Shown here: positions 7,140 to 16,645 of the stretch, piece by piece
Layout: every line of letters starts with the position of its first letter
How positions within the stretch are numbered: the first letter of the stretch is position 1
IMG/VR virus record: IMGVR_UViG_3300025132_000114
Location: 1 to 37,403 of that record
Source of the DNA: a virus
Length of the DNA stretch: 37,403 nt
Strand: one strand, 5' to 3'
The notes under the pieces: model-generated
The model's input: only the letters and a program-made list of their open reading frames with translations
What the model was told of the DNA's origin: nothing
Database searches by the model: none
Made by a program: the position numbers and the translations under genes

Positions 7140-7967
7140 ATGCCAAATCCCTATAGTAAAGTAGAGGTAACTGAAGAAGACTTAAAAGATTATAAGTTGT
7201 CTTCAGAAGAACCAACTGATGTAACTCCACAGGAGCAATATGAAGCATCGGATGGAGCAGAGGAATCTGCAAACATAAGTGACGAGATTGACTTAAACGA
7301 TTATGAGTTAGTGATCGGCGATGACGTATTCAGCTATGATGATATACAGACTTGGCGTGAGGCTGCTGACAATCAGACGAATTGGCAACAGTCAAATACT
7401 CAAAAAGCTCAAGAACTCGCACCTATGAGAAAGTTGTTCAACGCACTAAACGAAAGCGAAGACCTAAGAGGACACATCAAGAACTTCTATGAAGACGATG
7501 TAGATACTTATAACTCGTTTGGTTTAGATAATAGGTATGCTATGGATTCTGTTCCTGAACAACAAGAACAGAGTGCTAACCCAGAATACGAGGACTTAAA
7601 CGAAAGATTAAGTGTATTTGAGGAAGAAAAAGGCATACAGGAGCTAGAGCACGGACTAGATGATATAATAAGAGACAATCAAAATTACTTTGAGTCAGAT
7701 GACGATGAGTTAGATTTCTTAGATTATATGATTGAGACTGGAGTGCAGGACTTTGATCAGGCATTCAAGATGTGGTCTTATCCTAAGATGCAAGAACAAC
7801 TAGAGTCTTTCAATAAGATGAAAGGCAATGTAGAGCGAAATAGAGGAGTAGTGCAGACTACAGAAAATGGAGCTAAAGAGGTTCAGCAACCTGAACGATT
7901 CAATAGCTACAAAGAAATTAGTGCTGGACATCCTGATATCGCTAAATATGGTAACTTAACAGAATAA
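7140..7967 (+). CDS. Putative scaffolding protein
   Basis: This 275-aa protein lies directly before the major capsid gene, the normal place of the scaffold. ATG 7140 follows AAGGAGGTGTCTT, one of the strongest SDs here. The protein is very acidic throughout (DEIDLNDYELVIGDD, ESDDDELDFLDYM) with predicted helices and a Gln-rich centre. The C-terminus, with RFNSYKEISAGHPDIAKYG, is less acidic and could be the capsid-binding end. Scaffolds vary too much in sequence for a family match, so the call rests on position and composition. Confidence 0.75.
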   Translation: MPNPYSKVEVTEEDLKDYKLSSEEPTDVTPQEQYEASDGAEESANISDEIDLNDYELVIGDDVFSYDDIQTWREAADNQTNWQQSNTQKAQELAPMRKLFNALNESEDLRGHIKNFYEDDVDTYNSFGLDNRYAMDSVPEQQEQSANPEYEDLNERLSVFEEEKGIQELEHGLDDIIRDNQNYFESDDDELDFLDYMIETGVQDFDQAFKMWSYPKMQEQLESFNKMKGNVERNRGVVQTTENGAKEVQQPERFNSYKEISAGHPDIAKYGNLTE

Positions 7968-7988
7968 AAATATAAAAGGAGAAATAAG

Positions 7989-9083
7989 ATGTCTTTAAAT
8001 TATGATAGCTTATCTGCCTTGACTAAGGATAAATTCCTACCAATATTGATTGATAATATTTTTAACTCTAATGTTTTGACGCTAAAACTTTTAAAGGATG
8101 CTGAAAAACTAGATGGTGGTAAAAAGATTATTACTCCAATAGAGTATGGAACTAACTCAGCTCAAGGATTCTTCTCTGGTTATGATGTTTTAGATACAAC
8201 TCCATCTGATCCAATTACAGCTGCTGAGTGGGACTGGAAACAGGCTTACGCTAGTATTACTATAAGTGGTGAAGAAGAATTGAAAAATAGTGGAGACAGT
8301 GCAGTATTGTCTTTGCTAAAATCTAAAATGCGTAACGCAGAGAAATCGCTTAAGGATTTGTTTGGCACTAAATTATTTGGTGGTACAACAGCTCCTGGAG
8401 CAAAAGAAATATCGTCACTAACTGGTTTTGGAGCTATAAGCAACACAACACATAACGATGATGCTTTATACGACAACCCAGCTGGTACAAGCACATTTCA
8501 CGCTGGTGGTAATATTGATAACTGTATTATTGGTTACAATAGAAGCCTAGGTGGAATTAACTCTGACGATTATTCTTGGTGGGATTCAAAAATCGGTACA
8601 TTTGCTGATAAACAAACTACAGTAACAGATGCTTTAACTTTCGATGAGATGACAGCTACAACAAATGGTGTTGCTGCTATGGTTAGAGAGATGACTCAGG
8701 CATATGGTGCTGCTACAATAGACAACGACCATCCAGACTTGATTGTTGTGCCACAGGTTATATTCGATGCATACGAATCTAGCTTACAGGCTAACAAGAG
8801 ATGGGAAGGTGATGCTATGTTAGCAGATGCTGGATTCCAAACTTTAAGATTTAAAGGAGCAAGTGTTGTAGTAGACTCACACGCACCAGCAGGTTCGATG
8901 ATTATGCTTAACACTAAATACCTTGATTTTAAAGTACATTCAAAGCGTAATTTTACGTTTGAAAACTTTATGAAACCAATTAACCAGGACGCTCGTGTAG
9001 CCAAGATATTCTGGATGGGACAGTTAACCTGTACTAATCCTAGAATGCAAGTTGGTATCGTGGGTGGACCTACAACCCATTAA
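7989..9083 (+). CDS. Major capsid protein (HK97-fold)
   Basis: The 364-aa protein has the size, position and composition of a podovirus major capsid protein. ATG 7989 has AAAGGAGAAATAAG upstream. Visible features are an N-terminal helical region (LPILIDNIFNSNVLTLKLLKD), an EYGTNSAQGFFSGYDVLDTTP loop, a KSLKDLFGTKLFGG helix-loop, and a C-terminal A-domain-like part with DLIVVPQVIFDAYESSLQ, MIMLNTKYLDFKVHSKRNF and RMQVGIVGG. No N-terminal protease-cleaved delta domain is apparent, in agreement with a separate scaffold gene. Confidence 0.9.
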   Translation: MSLNYDSLSALTKDKFLPILIDNIFNSNVLTLKLLKDAEKLDGGKKIITPIEYGTNSAQGFFSGYDVLDTTPSDPITAAEWDWKQAYASITISGEEELKNSGDSAVLSLLKSKMRNAEKSLKDLFGTKLFGGTTAPGAKEISSLTGFGAISNTTHNDDALYDNPAGTSTFHAGGNIDNCIIGYNRSLGGINSDDYSWWDSKIGTFADKQTTVTDALTFDEMTATTNGVAAMVREMTQAYGAATIDNDHPDLIVVPQVIFDAYESSLQANKRWEGDAMLADAGFQTLRFKGASVVVDSHAPAGSMIMLNTKYLDFKVHSKRNFTFENFMKPINQDARVAKIFWMGQLTCTNPRMQVGIVGGPTTH

Positions 9084-9094
9084 GGAGGTATAAT

Positions 9095-9577
9095 ATGAGT
9101 TTTAGTTCAGATGTAGTTGTGCCTCACGGTTATGACGAAACAAGCTCAACACCAAAGTTTAACCTAGGACAAGTTTCTTGGTCAGATGATGGTAAGGCTT
9201 TTAAATATGTGCAATTTGCAGATGGAATTGCAACTATCGCAGGGCATGTTATGTGTTATGATGCTGCCCAAATTAATGGGTATGTTGTAACAAACGACAG
9301 GTCTGATGATGACAATTCAGTATTAGTAGCAGGTGTATGTCTGGCAGTAATTGATTTAAATGTAACCACTCCACAATATGGATGGGTACAGGTATCTGGA
9401 TACTGTGCTAACATATCAACTGATGGTGATGTCTCTGAAGGGGAATCTTTAGTTCCTGGAGCAACAGATGGTCAAGCTGATACAATGGCAGCAGGAGCAG
9501 AGGACCATGTCTTTGCTATTGCTTTGTCAACTGATACAGGTAACTTGACAGATGGTATTCTAAGAGGAATACTTTAA
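9095..9577 (+). CDS. Putative capsid decoration/stabilisation protein
   Basis: ATG 9095 has AAGGAGGTATAAT upstream, only 11 bases after the capsid gene. The 160-aa product is rich in Gly, Val, Ala and Asp, with predicted beta strands. Its QYGWVQVSGYCANIS motif is typical of small proteins encoded next to capsid genes (the DUF2190-like or decoration group). A trimeric outer decoration protein is the best guess. It could instead be a head fibre base. No catalytic motif is present. Confidence 0.65.
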   Translation: MSFSSDVVVPHGYDETSSTPKFNLGQVSWSDDGKAFKYVQFADGIATIAGHVMCYDAAQINGYVVTNDRSDDDNSVLVAGVCLAVIDLNVTTPQYGWVQVSGYCANISTDGDVSEGESLVPGATDGQADTMAAGAEDHVFAIALSTDTGNLTDGILRGIL

Positions 9578-9602
9578 AATAAGTTAAGTTGGATTATCTT
9601 AT

Positions 9603-9624
9603 GGGAGGGCGTAAAAACCCTCCC
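9603..9624 (+). other. Strong stem-loop after the capsid/decoration genes
   Basis: GGGAGGG (9603-9609) pairs perfectly with CCCTCCC (9618-9624) around an 8-base loop. It stands out in such AT-rich DNA. It is followed by A residues, not a T-run, on the + strand, so it is not a standard intrinsic terminator. It may protect the 3' end of the abundant capsid mRNA or dampen transcription, but this is inference. Confidence 0.6.
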
Positions 9625-9641
9625 AAAAAATTAAAGGAAAT

Positions 9642-10799
9642 ATGAACGGATACAAACAAACAAAAATAGCAATAGGCGACACTGTAGAGATTTTAGGTAC
9701 AGTTGCAGATGGTATATATGAAAATGGTACCTACACTTTTGGATTTTGGTCTGTTCGTGTTCCTACAGTACAGTTTGATAGTAACGCAAGAAAGATATAT
9801 ATAGATTTAGAATTTAAGAAAAGTACGACAAGTAAATATGTTGACGTAGAGTCAATGTTTGGTCTAGCAGGAAGCACAAAACCAGAGATCAGACCTTACG
9901 TACAATTACAACAAGAAAACGATACAGCTAATACAATAATTTTTCAAGACGATTCTACAGGAACAACTTTTTCACAAGCTATTATAGATGGTTTAATAGA
10001 ATGTAAAAGATATAGAACATCAGCATATTCTGGTTTTGATTTACCTAATAACGATAAGTGGCACAAAGAAAGAGTAACCTTGAATATAGATAAGATAGCT
10101 AAGGAAAACACATCTGGACAAAGATTTGATTTATTAAGTTATGTAGATAGAACAGGTACAAGTTTATCCAATTTAAATGTTTCAATAGCTTTTGAGGTAG
10201 ACCCAGGTAGCTCTTATGATTTTGCTCAATTAGATAGCGATGAATCTAAAATATTATTTACAGCTGTTATAGAAGATATAAATTTAGAAAAAGAAAAAAA
10301 AGACTACACACCTAGAAGCGTTGGCAGTGCATACAATATATTGACAGGCGAAGGTATACAAAATCAATATTTAGTGTGGGGTGAACCTGAAAACGTAAAA
10401 AAACTACAAAGAGGTAACTTTAACGTAGTTCTAGGTGAAAGCGAGATAGATGGACTTACACCTGATGGAACCTTTACTACGCATACACAGATGGCGTATT
10501 CTAACAGTGCTTGGGATTTAGAGGTATCTGTAGATGGAGGTTCTAGTTGGGCAGCATTTGAATCAGAGGCAGCATACACATTTGGTGCAGATGCTAACGA
10601 GAATTTTTCAGATACTAACGGTATATGGTTTCACAGCGATGTACTTATAAGTGATTATGATGATACAACTATCACGAATTGCAATAACTTGTATATGGGT
10701 GATATGTTATTTAGATGGGCACCAAGTGAACTACACTTTTCAGGTGCAAAAAAAGATTATTACTACAAAATAAAAGACAACTTTGAAGACAAAATATAG
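9642..10799 (+). CDS. Structural protein of unknown type, 385 aa
   Basis: ATG 9642 has AAAGGAAAT as SD. The protein looks beta-rich (YENGTYTFGFWSVRVPTVQF, KIYIDLEFKK, YVQLQQENDTANTIIFQDD). Its C-terminal part has WDLEVSVDGGSSWAAFE and ends in RWAPSELHFSGAKKDYYYK. It lies between capsid and fibre-like genes, so a virion protein (neck, head fibre or tail appendage) is likely. No family was recognised and no enzyme motif was seen. Confidence 0.65.
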   Translation: MNGYKQTKIAIGDTVEILGTVADGIYENGTYTFGFWSVRVPTVQFDSNARKIYIDLEFKKSTTSKYVDVESMFGLAGSTKPEIRPYVQLQQENDTANTIIFQDDSTGTTFSQAIIDGLIECKRYRTSAYSGFDLPNNDKWHKERVTLNIDKIAKENTSGQRFDLLSYVDRTGTSLSNLNVSIAFEVDPGSSYDFAQLDSDESKILFTAVIEDINLEKEKKDYTPRSVGSAYNILTGEGIQNQYLVWGEPENVKKLQRGNFNVVLGESEIDGLTPDGTFTTHTQMAYSNSAWDLEVSVDGGSSWAAFESEAAYTFGADANENFSDTNGIWFHSDVLISDYDDTTITNCNNLYMGDMLFRWAPSELHFSGAKKDYYYKIKDNFEDKI

Positions 10800-10807
10800 G
10801 AGAAAGT

Positions 10808-12076
10808 ATGGCAGATTTATCAAGTAAAACGCTAAAACAAGCACAACCAGGTCTACTGCATCTTGACAACGGAGGTACACCAATAGACGCAAGTGCAACT
10901 GCAAGAAGGGTAGACGGTGGGGGTGGTACAGATACTGCCTTATACCTATCAACAACGAGCTTAGGAGTGGGTGTAACACCTACAGAAGAACTACACGTAA
11001 AAGGTACTGGCACAACTACTTTAAAAATAGATAGTCCAGCAGCTAACGATGCAGAGCTAAAGTTTGCAGACAATGGAACAGATAAGTGGAACATTTATAT
11101 GGACGATGATGATGACCATAAATTAAAATTTATAGCAGACGATAATGGAGATTTAATAATAGCTACCTTTGATAAGGATGGGTTGTTTGGAATTGGAACT
11201 GCTAACCCTACAAGAGAGCTAGATGTGCACTTTGCAGGTGCTGATACTGGAGTAGGGGTTGTATGTTACTCAGATACAACTGATCATAACGCAACGATAG
11301 TATTTGAAAAGTCACACTCTGATACTATGGGAACAAACGCAGCTACAATAGATACAGAGCTAATAGGAGAACTTTTATACGCAAGTAACAATGCGTCAGG
11401 ATTTGTTCACGCAGCTAAATTACAAGTAATACAAAACGGAGCTCACTCAACAAAAGCTCCTGTTGATTTAGTTTGGATGAATAACAATGGAAGTAGTTTT
11501 GTAGAGATATGGAAAATTGATAAAGATGGTAATATGGCACTAGGTACTAGAGCTGCACAAGCTACAGACCTAGGAACCACAACTTTTGACATACAAAAAA
11601 CAGGTGACCTTATAGTAAACTGGGAATCAGACGATGATGACGTTCTATTAACTTTAGACTCGCACACAAGTAAAGACTCTAGTATACAATTTAAAACAGC
11701 AGGTGCAACTGTTTACACACTATTTAAAGATGGCTCTGATTCTAATAGTTTAAATTTTGTTAACGGAGCAAATGCATTCCTTTACGTGAATCAAAGCACA
11801 GGGAAGATGAACATAGGACACGCAGTAGACCAGAATGTAGATGACGCTTTAGTTAATATAGAAAATACAAACAATGCGTTTGGACACGAGGTGCTACAAA
11901 TAAAACAAGCTGATGTAGATCAGGCTTTTATTAACTTTGATGGAACATCTGCATCTTCTGGAACTGCAAACTCTATAATAGAAGACTCTACAACAGATGA
12001 CGCAAAGTTTGGAGCAATAATGGTAGAGATTGAAGGAGTAAAAAAATGGATAAGGTGTTACAATGGACCATCATAA
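10808..12076 (+). CDS. Tail-fibre or tailspike-like protein
   Basis: The 422-aa product begins at ATG 10808 (TAGGAGAAAGT SD). It contains repeats typical of phage and bacterial fibre proteins: LGVGVTPTEELHVKG at about residues 56-70 and FGIGTANPTRELDVHFAG at about 130-147, with VYTLFKDGSDSNSLNFVNG further on. These GxGxxxPTxxLxV units usually form a trimeric beta fibre. A stretch of five Asp (DDDDD) lies at about 99-103. The C-terminus, IMVEIEGVKKWIRCYNG, resembles the short end strands of fibre knobs. Host recognition is the probable role. The end overlaps the next small gene. Confidence 0.7.
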   Translation: MADLSSKTLKQAQPGLLHLDNGGTPIDASATARRVDGGGGTDTALYLSTTSLGVGVTPTEELHVKGTGTTTLKIDSPAANDAELKFADNGTDKWNIYMDDDDDHKLKFIADDNGDLIIATFDKDGLFGIGTANPTRELDVHFAGADTGVGVVCYSDTTDHNATIVFEKSHSDTMGTNAATIDTELIGELLYASNNASGFVHAAKLQVIQNGAHSTKAPVDLVWMNNNGSSFVEIWKIDKDGNMALGTRAAQATDLGTTTFDIQKTGDLIVNWESDDDDVLLTLDSHTSKDSSIQFKTAGATVYTLFKDGSDSNSLNFVNGANAFLYVNQSTGKMNIGHAVDQNVDDALVNIENTNNAFGHEVLQIKQADVDQAFINFDGTSASSGTANSIIEDSTTDDAKFGAIMVEIEGVKKWIRCYNGPS

Positions 12077-12233
12077 AGCACTAGAAAATTTAAAAAAACA
12101 ATTAGAAACTAACTATCAGCAAAAGTTTAAGATACTTGGAGCTATAGAGGTATTAACGCAACTTATAGAAGGAGAGAAAGAAGATGACAGGAAATCAGAT
12201 GCTGACGCTGCTGTCCCAGAAAGTAGAGGATGA
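12063..12233 (+). CDS. Short helical protein, 56 aa, preceding adaptor gene
   Basis: ATG 12063 lies in the last codons of the fibre gene. The product begins MDHHKALENLKKQLETNYQQ and forms one probable coiled coil to about residue 36, followed by a charged tail (EGEKEDDRKSDADAA). Its stop lies inside the adaptor gene at 12184 in another frame. Small LKKQLE.../GAIEVLTQL helical proteins of this kind are common near phage tail genes. The role is unknown. Confidence 0.55.
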   Translation: MDHHKALENLKKQLETNYQQKFKILGAIEVLTQLIEGEKEDDRKSDADAAVPESRG

Positions 12234-12870
12234 AGCAAATACCCTGCTAACTGCTGATGAAAAAACACTAGCAATAAACCACGCACAAGTAAAAGTTGCA
12301 TCACTTGTAGATAAAAGCTATCTACATCCACTAGAAACTTTACAAACAAGCGTAGCAGTAAGCTCTGGTAGTGTTGATTTATCTGGTATAGGTATATTTG
12401 ACAATATGCTACACAGAAAAATAGAATTAATTAAAGTATCTAACACAGCGTCTGAGGATGCGTATATACACATAATAGACTTTGAAGAAATACATAAATT
12501 ACAGAACAAATATTACGAAGACACTAATATGGATAGCACATATAATTATGCAGGACACGCTTACTTATGGGGTACTGTACTGTATGTTAAACCGTCCAAT
12601 GTCTCTAGTATCGATATATATTACTATAAAAAACCTACTAGCTTTGTGACTGCTGTTTCTTCACCAACAACACAAAGTCTTTCTACAGAATGTGAGCTTG
12701 ACCCTATACTACACGAACCTGTAGTCGATATAGCAGCATCAGATATATTCTTTAGAGACAATAAAGATGGTAGAGCTAGGGCATCTTTTGAGAATGCAAT
12801 AGCTATTATAAATGTAGCAAATCAAAGAGAATTAGACGTAATAGAAAAAGGCACAGGACTTAAAGCATAA
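12184..12870 (+). CDS. Putative head-tail adaptor-like protein (first of two)
   Basis: ATG 12184 has AAGGAGAGAAAGAAG upstream. The 228-aa protein starts with helices (MTGNQMLTLLSQKVEDEA), then has beta segments with SGSVDLSGIGIFDNMLHRKIELIKV and YAGHAYLWGTVLYVKPSNVSS. It ends in a helix with LHEPVVDIAASDIFFRDN and KASFENA-like residues. The order (N-terminal helices, beta core with a Y-x-GxxLYVKP strand, C-terminal helices) resembles podovirus adaptors such as T7 gp11 or P22 gp4 types and the second protein at 16646. The assignment rests on layout and position, so it is moderate. Confidence 0.55.
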   Translation: MTGNQMLTLLSQKVEDEANTLLTADEKTLAINHAQVKVASLVDKSYLHPLETLQTSVAVSSGSVDLSGIGIFDNMLHRKIELIKVSNTASEDAYIHIIDFEEIHKLQNKYYEDTNMDSTYNYAGHAYLWGTVLYVKPSNVSSIDIYYYKKPTSFVTAVSSPTTQSLSTECELDPILHEPVVDIAASDIFFRDNKDGRARASFENAIAIINVANQRELDVIEKGTGLKA

Positions 12871-15800
12871 TGCAAAAAATAGAAATTCCATTCCAAGACC
12901 TAGGTATAAATACTGAGGTCGATGACGATCAGAACCCTGGATATACTAGGCAAGAAAGAACTAACTTTATTAATGGTAAAGTAGAAAAAATTAAGGGTTT
13001 AGCTAACCAACAATTATCTGGAATTAATATGGACCCAGATATAGTTAAGTTTTGGAAATTTGAGGACAAAGAGTATTTCTTAGTAGTAGATAACTATACA
13101 GGTCAAATATACAAGTTTAATAAAGATTTATCTAGTCCTGAGCTATTATACACAGCAACAGGTGGAGCTCTTAGAGTTGATATAGAAGGTAATAAGGCTA
13201 TAATATACAACCTTGGTCAATCACCTTTAGTCTCTGTAGTAATTGATAGGAATATGTACCACGGTATAGTAGGAGGTGGTAATTATCCTAAATTTAATGG
13301 TAGTTTTTTAGATTGGAACAGAGTAAGAGTTTTTGATGACGTTGCGTCACCATCTGCTGGTAAAAAATTATTTAAAATTGACCAAATAAATAAAGATAAT
13401 TTAATCAATGCTGAAAACGAGGTTAAAAAATTTACTGCTATTTGTGAATTTAGTAGACCCTTATTGCATTATTTTGGTAATTTCAAACGTCCAACCTCAG
13501 CATCAGTAACAGAGGTTCGTAATTTAATAGTATATGAGTCTTACACATCAGGATACTTGGAAGGTGGACCCTATTATTACAGGTATTCTCTTATATTTGA
13601 TGGTGAGCAAGAAACTGAGTTATCTGAAAGTGTTATAGATTCTGCAAATTTAGGAATTGATGGAGAAAATGGCAAAGGAATATTTGAGGGTAATTTTACT
13701 ATAGATATAGGAAATTCTTTTGTAGATGGTTCTTTTTACCCTGGTAACCCTAGAGTCACAGGCGTAAATATATATCGCTCTACAGACACAAATGGCTCAC
13801 TCCCAAACTCTTTTAAAAAAATAATAACAGCGTCTACATTAGGAGCAAAAGCTGATTTAAATACTATAAGCACAACAACAGGCACATCAAAAAACTTTTT
13901 TTATGACCAATGTGATTTTACACAGCTAGGTGTTACATCAAGTGACTATGTATACCAAGGAGGTGTAGGAGATATATCTGAGGTAGAACCTTTAAATACT
14001 TTAAACGATAAACAAGAAGGTTTATTAAAATTAAGCTCAAGCACTTTAGGTGGAGGTAAAGGAGCTCATCCAAAAATGGTTGATTATACAGTTGAAAAAT
14101 ACGAGGGATTTACTGGCTCCCCAACTGATCTACCTATAGATAAAAATATAGACGCTGAGTATGTAATTGTAAATAGAGATTTAAGGACAGCGAATACAGG
14201 TGGCAATGGTGTATATTGGTGTGCAGAGCAAAACGGACTAAACGACCCAACAGGTGCAGCAACATTTAGAAAGGGCACAGCATCAGATGCACCTACTTTA
14301 GTAGACCATACGCAAGATGCAGATGGATTTACAACATACACAGGTTCAGCAGGAAGTTTAAGTTACGGTGGGGACACAGTTGAAAACACTGCACAAAATG
14401 TAGGTTTTTTTGGTAGAAATGTACATTCACATATAAGAATAGAGCCAGAACCTTCAAGTAATTTTGGTTTTGTTACAGCGTCTTTTAATGGAACGAGTCC
14501 AGGAGCTTTAGATGTTGGAGAGGAATATTATTGGGAAGCCTGGATATCGACACCTCCTACAGATGATGTAAGTATTATTTTAGCAGCTTATACAGGTGGT
14601 TCTTTGCCAGTACAATCTGGATTTGCTTGGCACGGAAATAGCCAATTATTACAACAGGTATCTAGTGTGCAAAATTCTGGTGTAGGTGAAAGGCGTATAA
14701 AGGTAAGTGGATATTATACACCAACTAACGCAAATTTTTATCTTATGATGTTTCCTACAGATATTACATATACAGAACACGTAGCAAGTCCAGCTTGGGT
14801 GGATAAAACAAATAGTGGAAGTTTTTGGAATAATTCATACTGGAATAATTCAGATTGGAATGTTCACGCAAGGTGCAATCTTTACGAATTTTTAATCACA
14901 AAATCTGCTAATATTAAAAGGAGTGGAACGTCAGGGTGTAGTTTAGGATACTATAGTAACGAATTTAATGTTATAGGTGATGATAGTTTACAGAATAATA
15001 TTTTTACAAGTGCAACATCTAGTAGAGGATATTCTACAACAAACGATAGTTTTGGTTGGGTTGCAGGTAACTATGGTAAATGTGTTTTGCCTTGGAAAAA
15101 AAATACAGGTCTTTCAGATGATAATTTATGCAATAAACCAAGTGTAAATAATAATGTTGGTACCACAACTTGGAAAATGTACAGTGGTGGATATAATGCG
15201 TATAACACATTACATCAATTTAATAGTAATATACCTGATTGTGAGGGCGATGGTATATTAAATATTACACCTAACTACTCTTATAAATATAATGTTGAAG
15301 AAAGTGGGGGTTTAGATAATATAACTAACAATATAAAAATTGATTTTAATTTCACAGATAACGGAATTGCAGATGGAGCTGATCATCCTGGGACTCTTAC
15401 TTTAAGCACTGATGTAAGGTACAAATACCAAGCTAACCACATAGGTCGTAGATTTGTAGGAAATATTATTATAAATGGTGACACAGATGACTCTGAAACG
15501 CACGAAGATTTTATTATGTATAGTGAGTTGGGTAACTCTGATGTAATACCTATAGCTAATTTTATAAAACTAAACGATTTAGATGGTGGTCAAATTACAG
15601 GATTAGCTAAGAGTTTAGGAGATTTAGTAGCACTTATGGAAAGAGGTGTCTTTATATTATCTATACCAAGCACAGATATAACACAGTGGACACTAACAGA
15701 GGCGTATAGAGATATAGGATGCACTGCACCAGATAGCGTACTAGAGTATAATAACGGTGTGTTTTTTGCAAACGAAACTAATTTCTATTATTTAGATTCA

Positions 15801-16499
15801 GGAAGAAGATTAATATCTCTAGCAAATTCTTGGTTAAACACATACCAACAATACTTTAGAGAAGGTGGTATATCACAAGTTATAACTAACCCTAACAAGA
15901 ACGAACTTATATTAATTATAAACAATTTTACATATGTTATGAGCCTTAACGGTTTTGAAGAAACTGCAAGGTGGCATAAAAGTATACAGTCAGCTGTAGC
16001 TGATGGGGATTGGGGTGAAGCAGGAATAGAAGATTTTGGTGATCAGGTTAATGTAAAATACGTAGTAGACAATTTTAAACAACTATACAAATTTGAAGAA
16101 AGATTACTAGATTTTAAAAGAGACTTAGTATTACACTCTTTAGATGATACTGCTAGTGATGCGTATACGAACAATACAGAGTATGGATTAGTTATAGAAA
16201 CACCTTTTCAAAAACTCACAGATTTAGACTCAAATTCAATAGTAAGAAAGTTTAATTTAAGGTACAATTCCATAGACGATATAACTTTAGAATTTTATGT
16301 AGATGGAGATGCGTCTACTATTGCTAAAACAATAACTATACCAGCATCATCTACACTAGCTAATTATGACGATAATGTAGATTTTACTTACGAGGCAAAC
16401 ATAAAATTAAGAGCAAATAGAATAAAAATTAAAATTAGTACACCTGAATCTAGTAATACACTAACATCTATAAGGAGATTAGAACTTGAGGTCGACTAG
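12870..16499 (+). CDS. Tail nozzle-like protein with carbohydrate-binding-like insertion
   Basis: This 1209-aa protein starts by a TAATG overlap. The N-terminus MQKIEIPFQDLGINTEVDDDQ and the ERTNFINGKVEKIKGLANQQL segment match the start of podovirus nozzle or stabilisation proteins (T7 gp12 or P22 gp10 groups). Near the C-terminus, LGDLVALMERGVFILSIPS and DIGCTAPDSVLEYNNGVFFA are typical of their beta-propeller. Between about residues 490 and 680 lies a different block with EEYYWEAWISTPPTDD, FAWHGNSQLLQQV and tandem WNNS units that looks like a jelly-roll carbohydrate-binding module. The protein probably closes the tail and contacts the cell surface. The insertion is my inference. Confidence 0.7.
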   Translation: MQKIEIPFQDLGINTEVDDDQNPGYTRQERTNFINGKVEKIKGLANQQLSGINMDPDIVKFWKFEDKEYFLVVDNYTGQIYKFNKDLSSPELLYTATGGALRVDIEGNKAIIYNLGQSPLVSVVIDRNMYHGIVGGGNYPKFNGSFLDWNRVRVFDDVASPSAGKKLFKIDQINKDNLINAENEVKKFTAICEFSRPLLHYFGNFKRPTSASVTEVRNLIVYESYTSGYLEGGPYYYRYSLIFDGEQETELSESVIDSANLGIDGENGKGIFEGNFTIDIGNSFVDGSFYPGNPRVTGVNIYRSTDTNGSLPNSFKKIITASTLGAKADLNTISTTTGTSKNFFYDQCDFTQLGVTSSDYVYQGGVGDISEVEPLNTLNDKQEGLLKLSSSTLGGGKGAHPKMVDYTVEKYEGFTGSPTDLPIDKNIDAEYVIVNRDLRTANTGGNGVYWCAEQNGLNDPTGAATFRKGTASDAPTLVDHTQDADGFTTYTGSAGSLSYGGDTVENTAQNVGFFGRNVHSHIRIEPEPSSNFGFVTASFNGTSPGALDVGEEYYWEAWISTPPTDDVSIILAAYTGGSLPVQSGFAWHGNSQLLQQVSSVQNSGVGERRIKVSGYYTPTNANFYLMMFPTDITYTEHVASPAWVDKTNSGSFWNNSYWNNSDWNVHARCNLYEFLITKSANIKRSGTSGCSLGYYSNEFNVIGDDSLQNNIFTSATSSRGYSTTNDSFGWVAGNYGKCVLPWKKNTGLSDDNLCNKPSVNNNVGTTTWKMYSGGYNAYNTLHQFNSNIPDCEGDGILNITPNYSYKYNVEESGGLDNITNNIKIDFNFTDNGIADGADHPGTLTLSTDVRYKYQANHIGRRFVGNIIINGDTDDSETHEDFIMYSELGNSDVIPIANFIKLNDLDGGQITGLAKSLGDLVALMERGVFILSIPSTDITQWTLTEAYRDIGCTAPDSVLEYNNGVFFANETNFYYLDSGRRLISLANSWLNTYQQYFREGGISQVITNPNKNELILIINNFTYVMSLNGFEETARWHKSIQSAVADGDWGEAGIEDFGDQVNVKYVVDNFKQLYKFEERLLDFKRDLVLHSLDDTASDAYTNNTEYGLVIETPFQKLTDLDSNSIVRKFNLRYNSIDDITLEFYVDGDASTIAKTITIPASSTLANYDDNVDFTYEANIKLRANRIKIKISTPESSNTLTSIRRLELEVD
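14826..14862 (+). repeat. Tandem 15-bp repeat encoding WNNSx units
   Basis: Two 15-base units (TGGAATAATTCATAC and TGGAATAATTCAGAT) and a partial third encode W-N-N-S-Y, W-N-N-S-D, W-N-V within the nozzle protein. Slippage could make the unit number vary between relatives. Confidence 0.75.
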
Positions 16500-16635
16500 T
16501 ATATCAAGAAACCCACAAGATGCACAAACTAAACAACTTCTAGTAAAGTTAGAAACAATATTAAGAGATATAGAAATACAGGTAGGAAATTTAGAGAAAA
16601 GAGTTAGGGCACTAGAAGGTCCTATGGGTAATTAA
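16486..16635 (+). CDS. Short coiled-coil protein, 49 aa (TTG start)
   Basis: TTG 16486 has AAGGAGAT upstream at 16472-16479 with eight bases between AGGAG and the start. It overlaps the nozzle stop by 14 bases. The product runs MRSTSISRNPQDAQ and then LLVKLETILRDIEIQVGNLE with KRVRALEGP, a clear heptad coiled coil. It sits just before the second adaptor-like gene, as the 12063 gene sits before the first. The SD and the coiled coil make it a likely gene in spite of its size. Function unknown. Confidence 0.55.
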   Translation: MRSTSISRNPQDAQTKQLLVKLETILRDIEIQVGNLEKRVRALEGPMGN

Positions 16636-16645
16636 GGAGATATTT

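Noticed and set aside
9603-9624. Stem-loop read as an intrinsic terminator
   Set aside because: There is no T-run on either side in the required direction, so it was listed as a stem-loop of unknown role instead.
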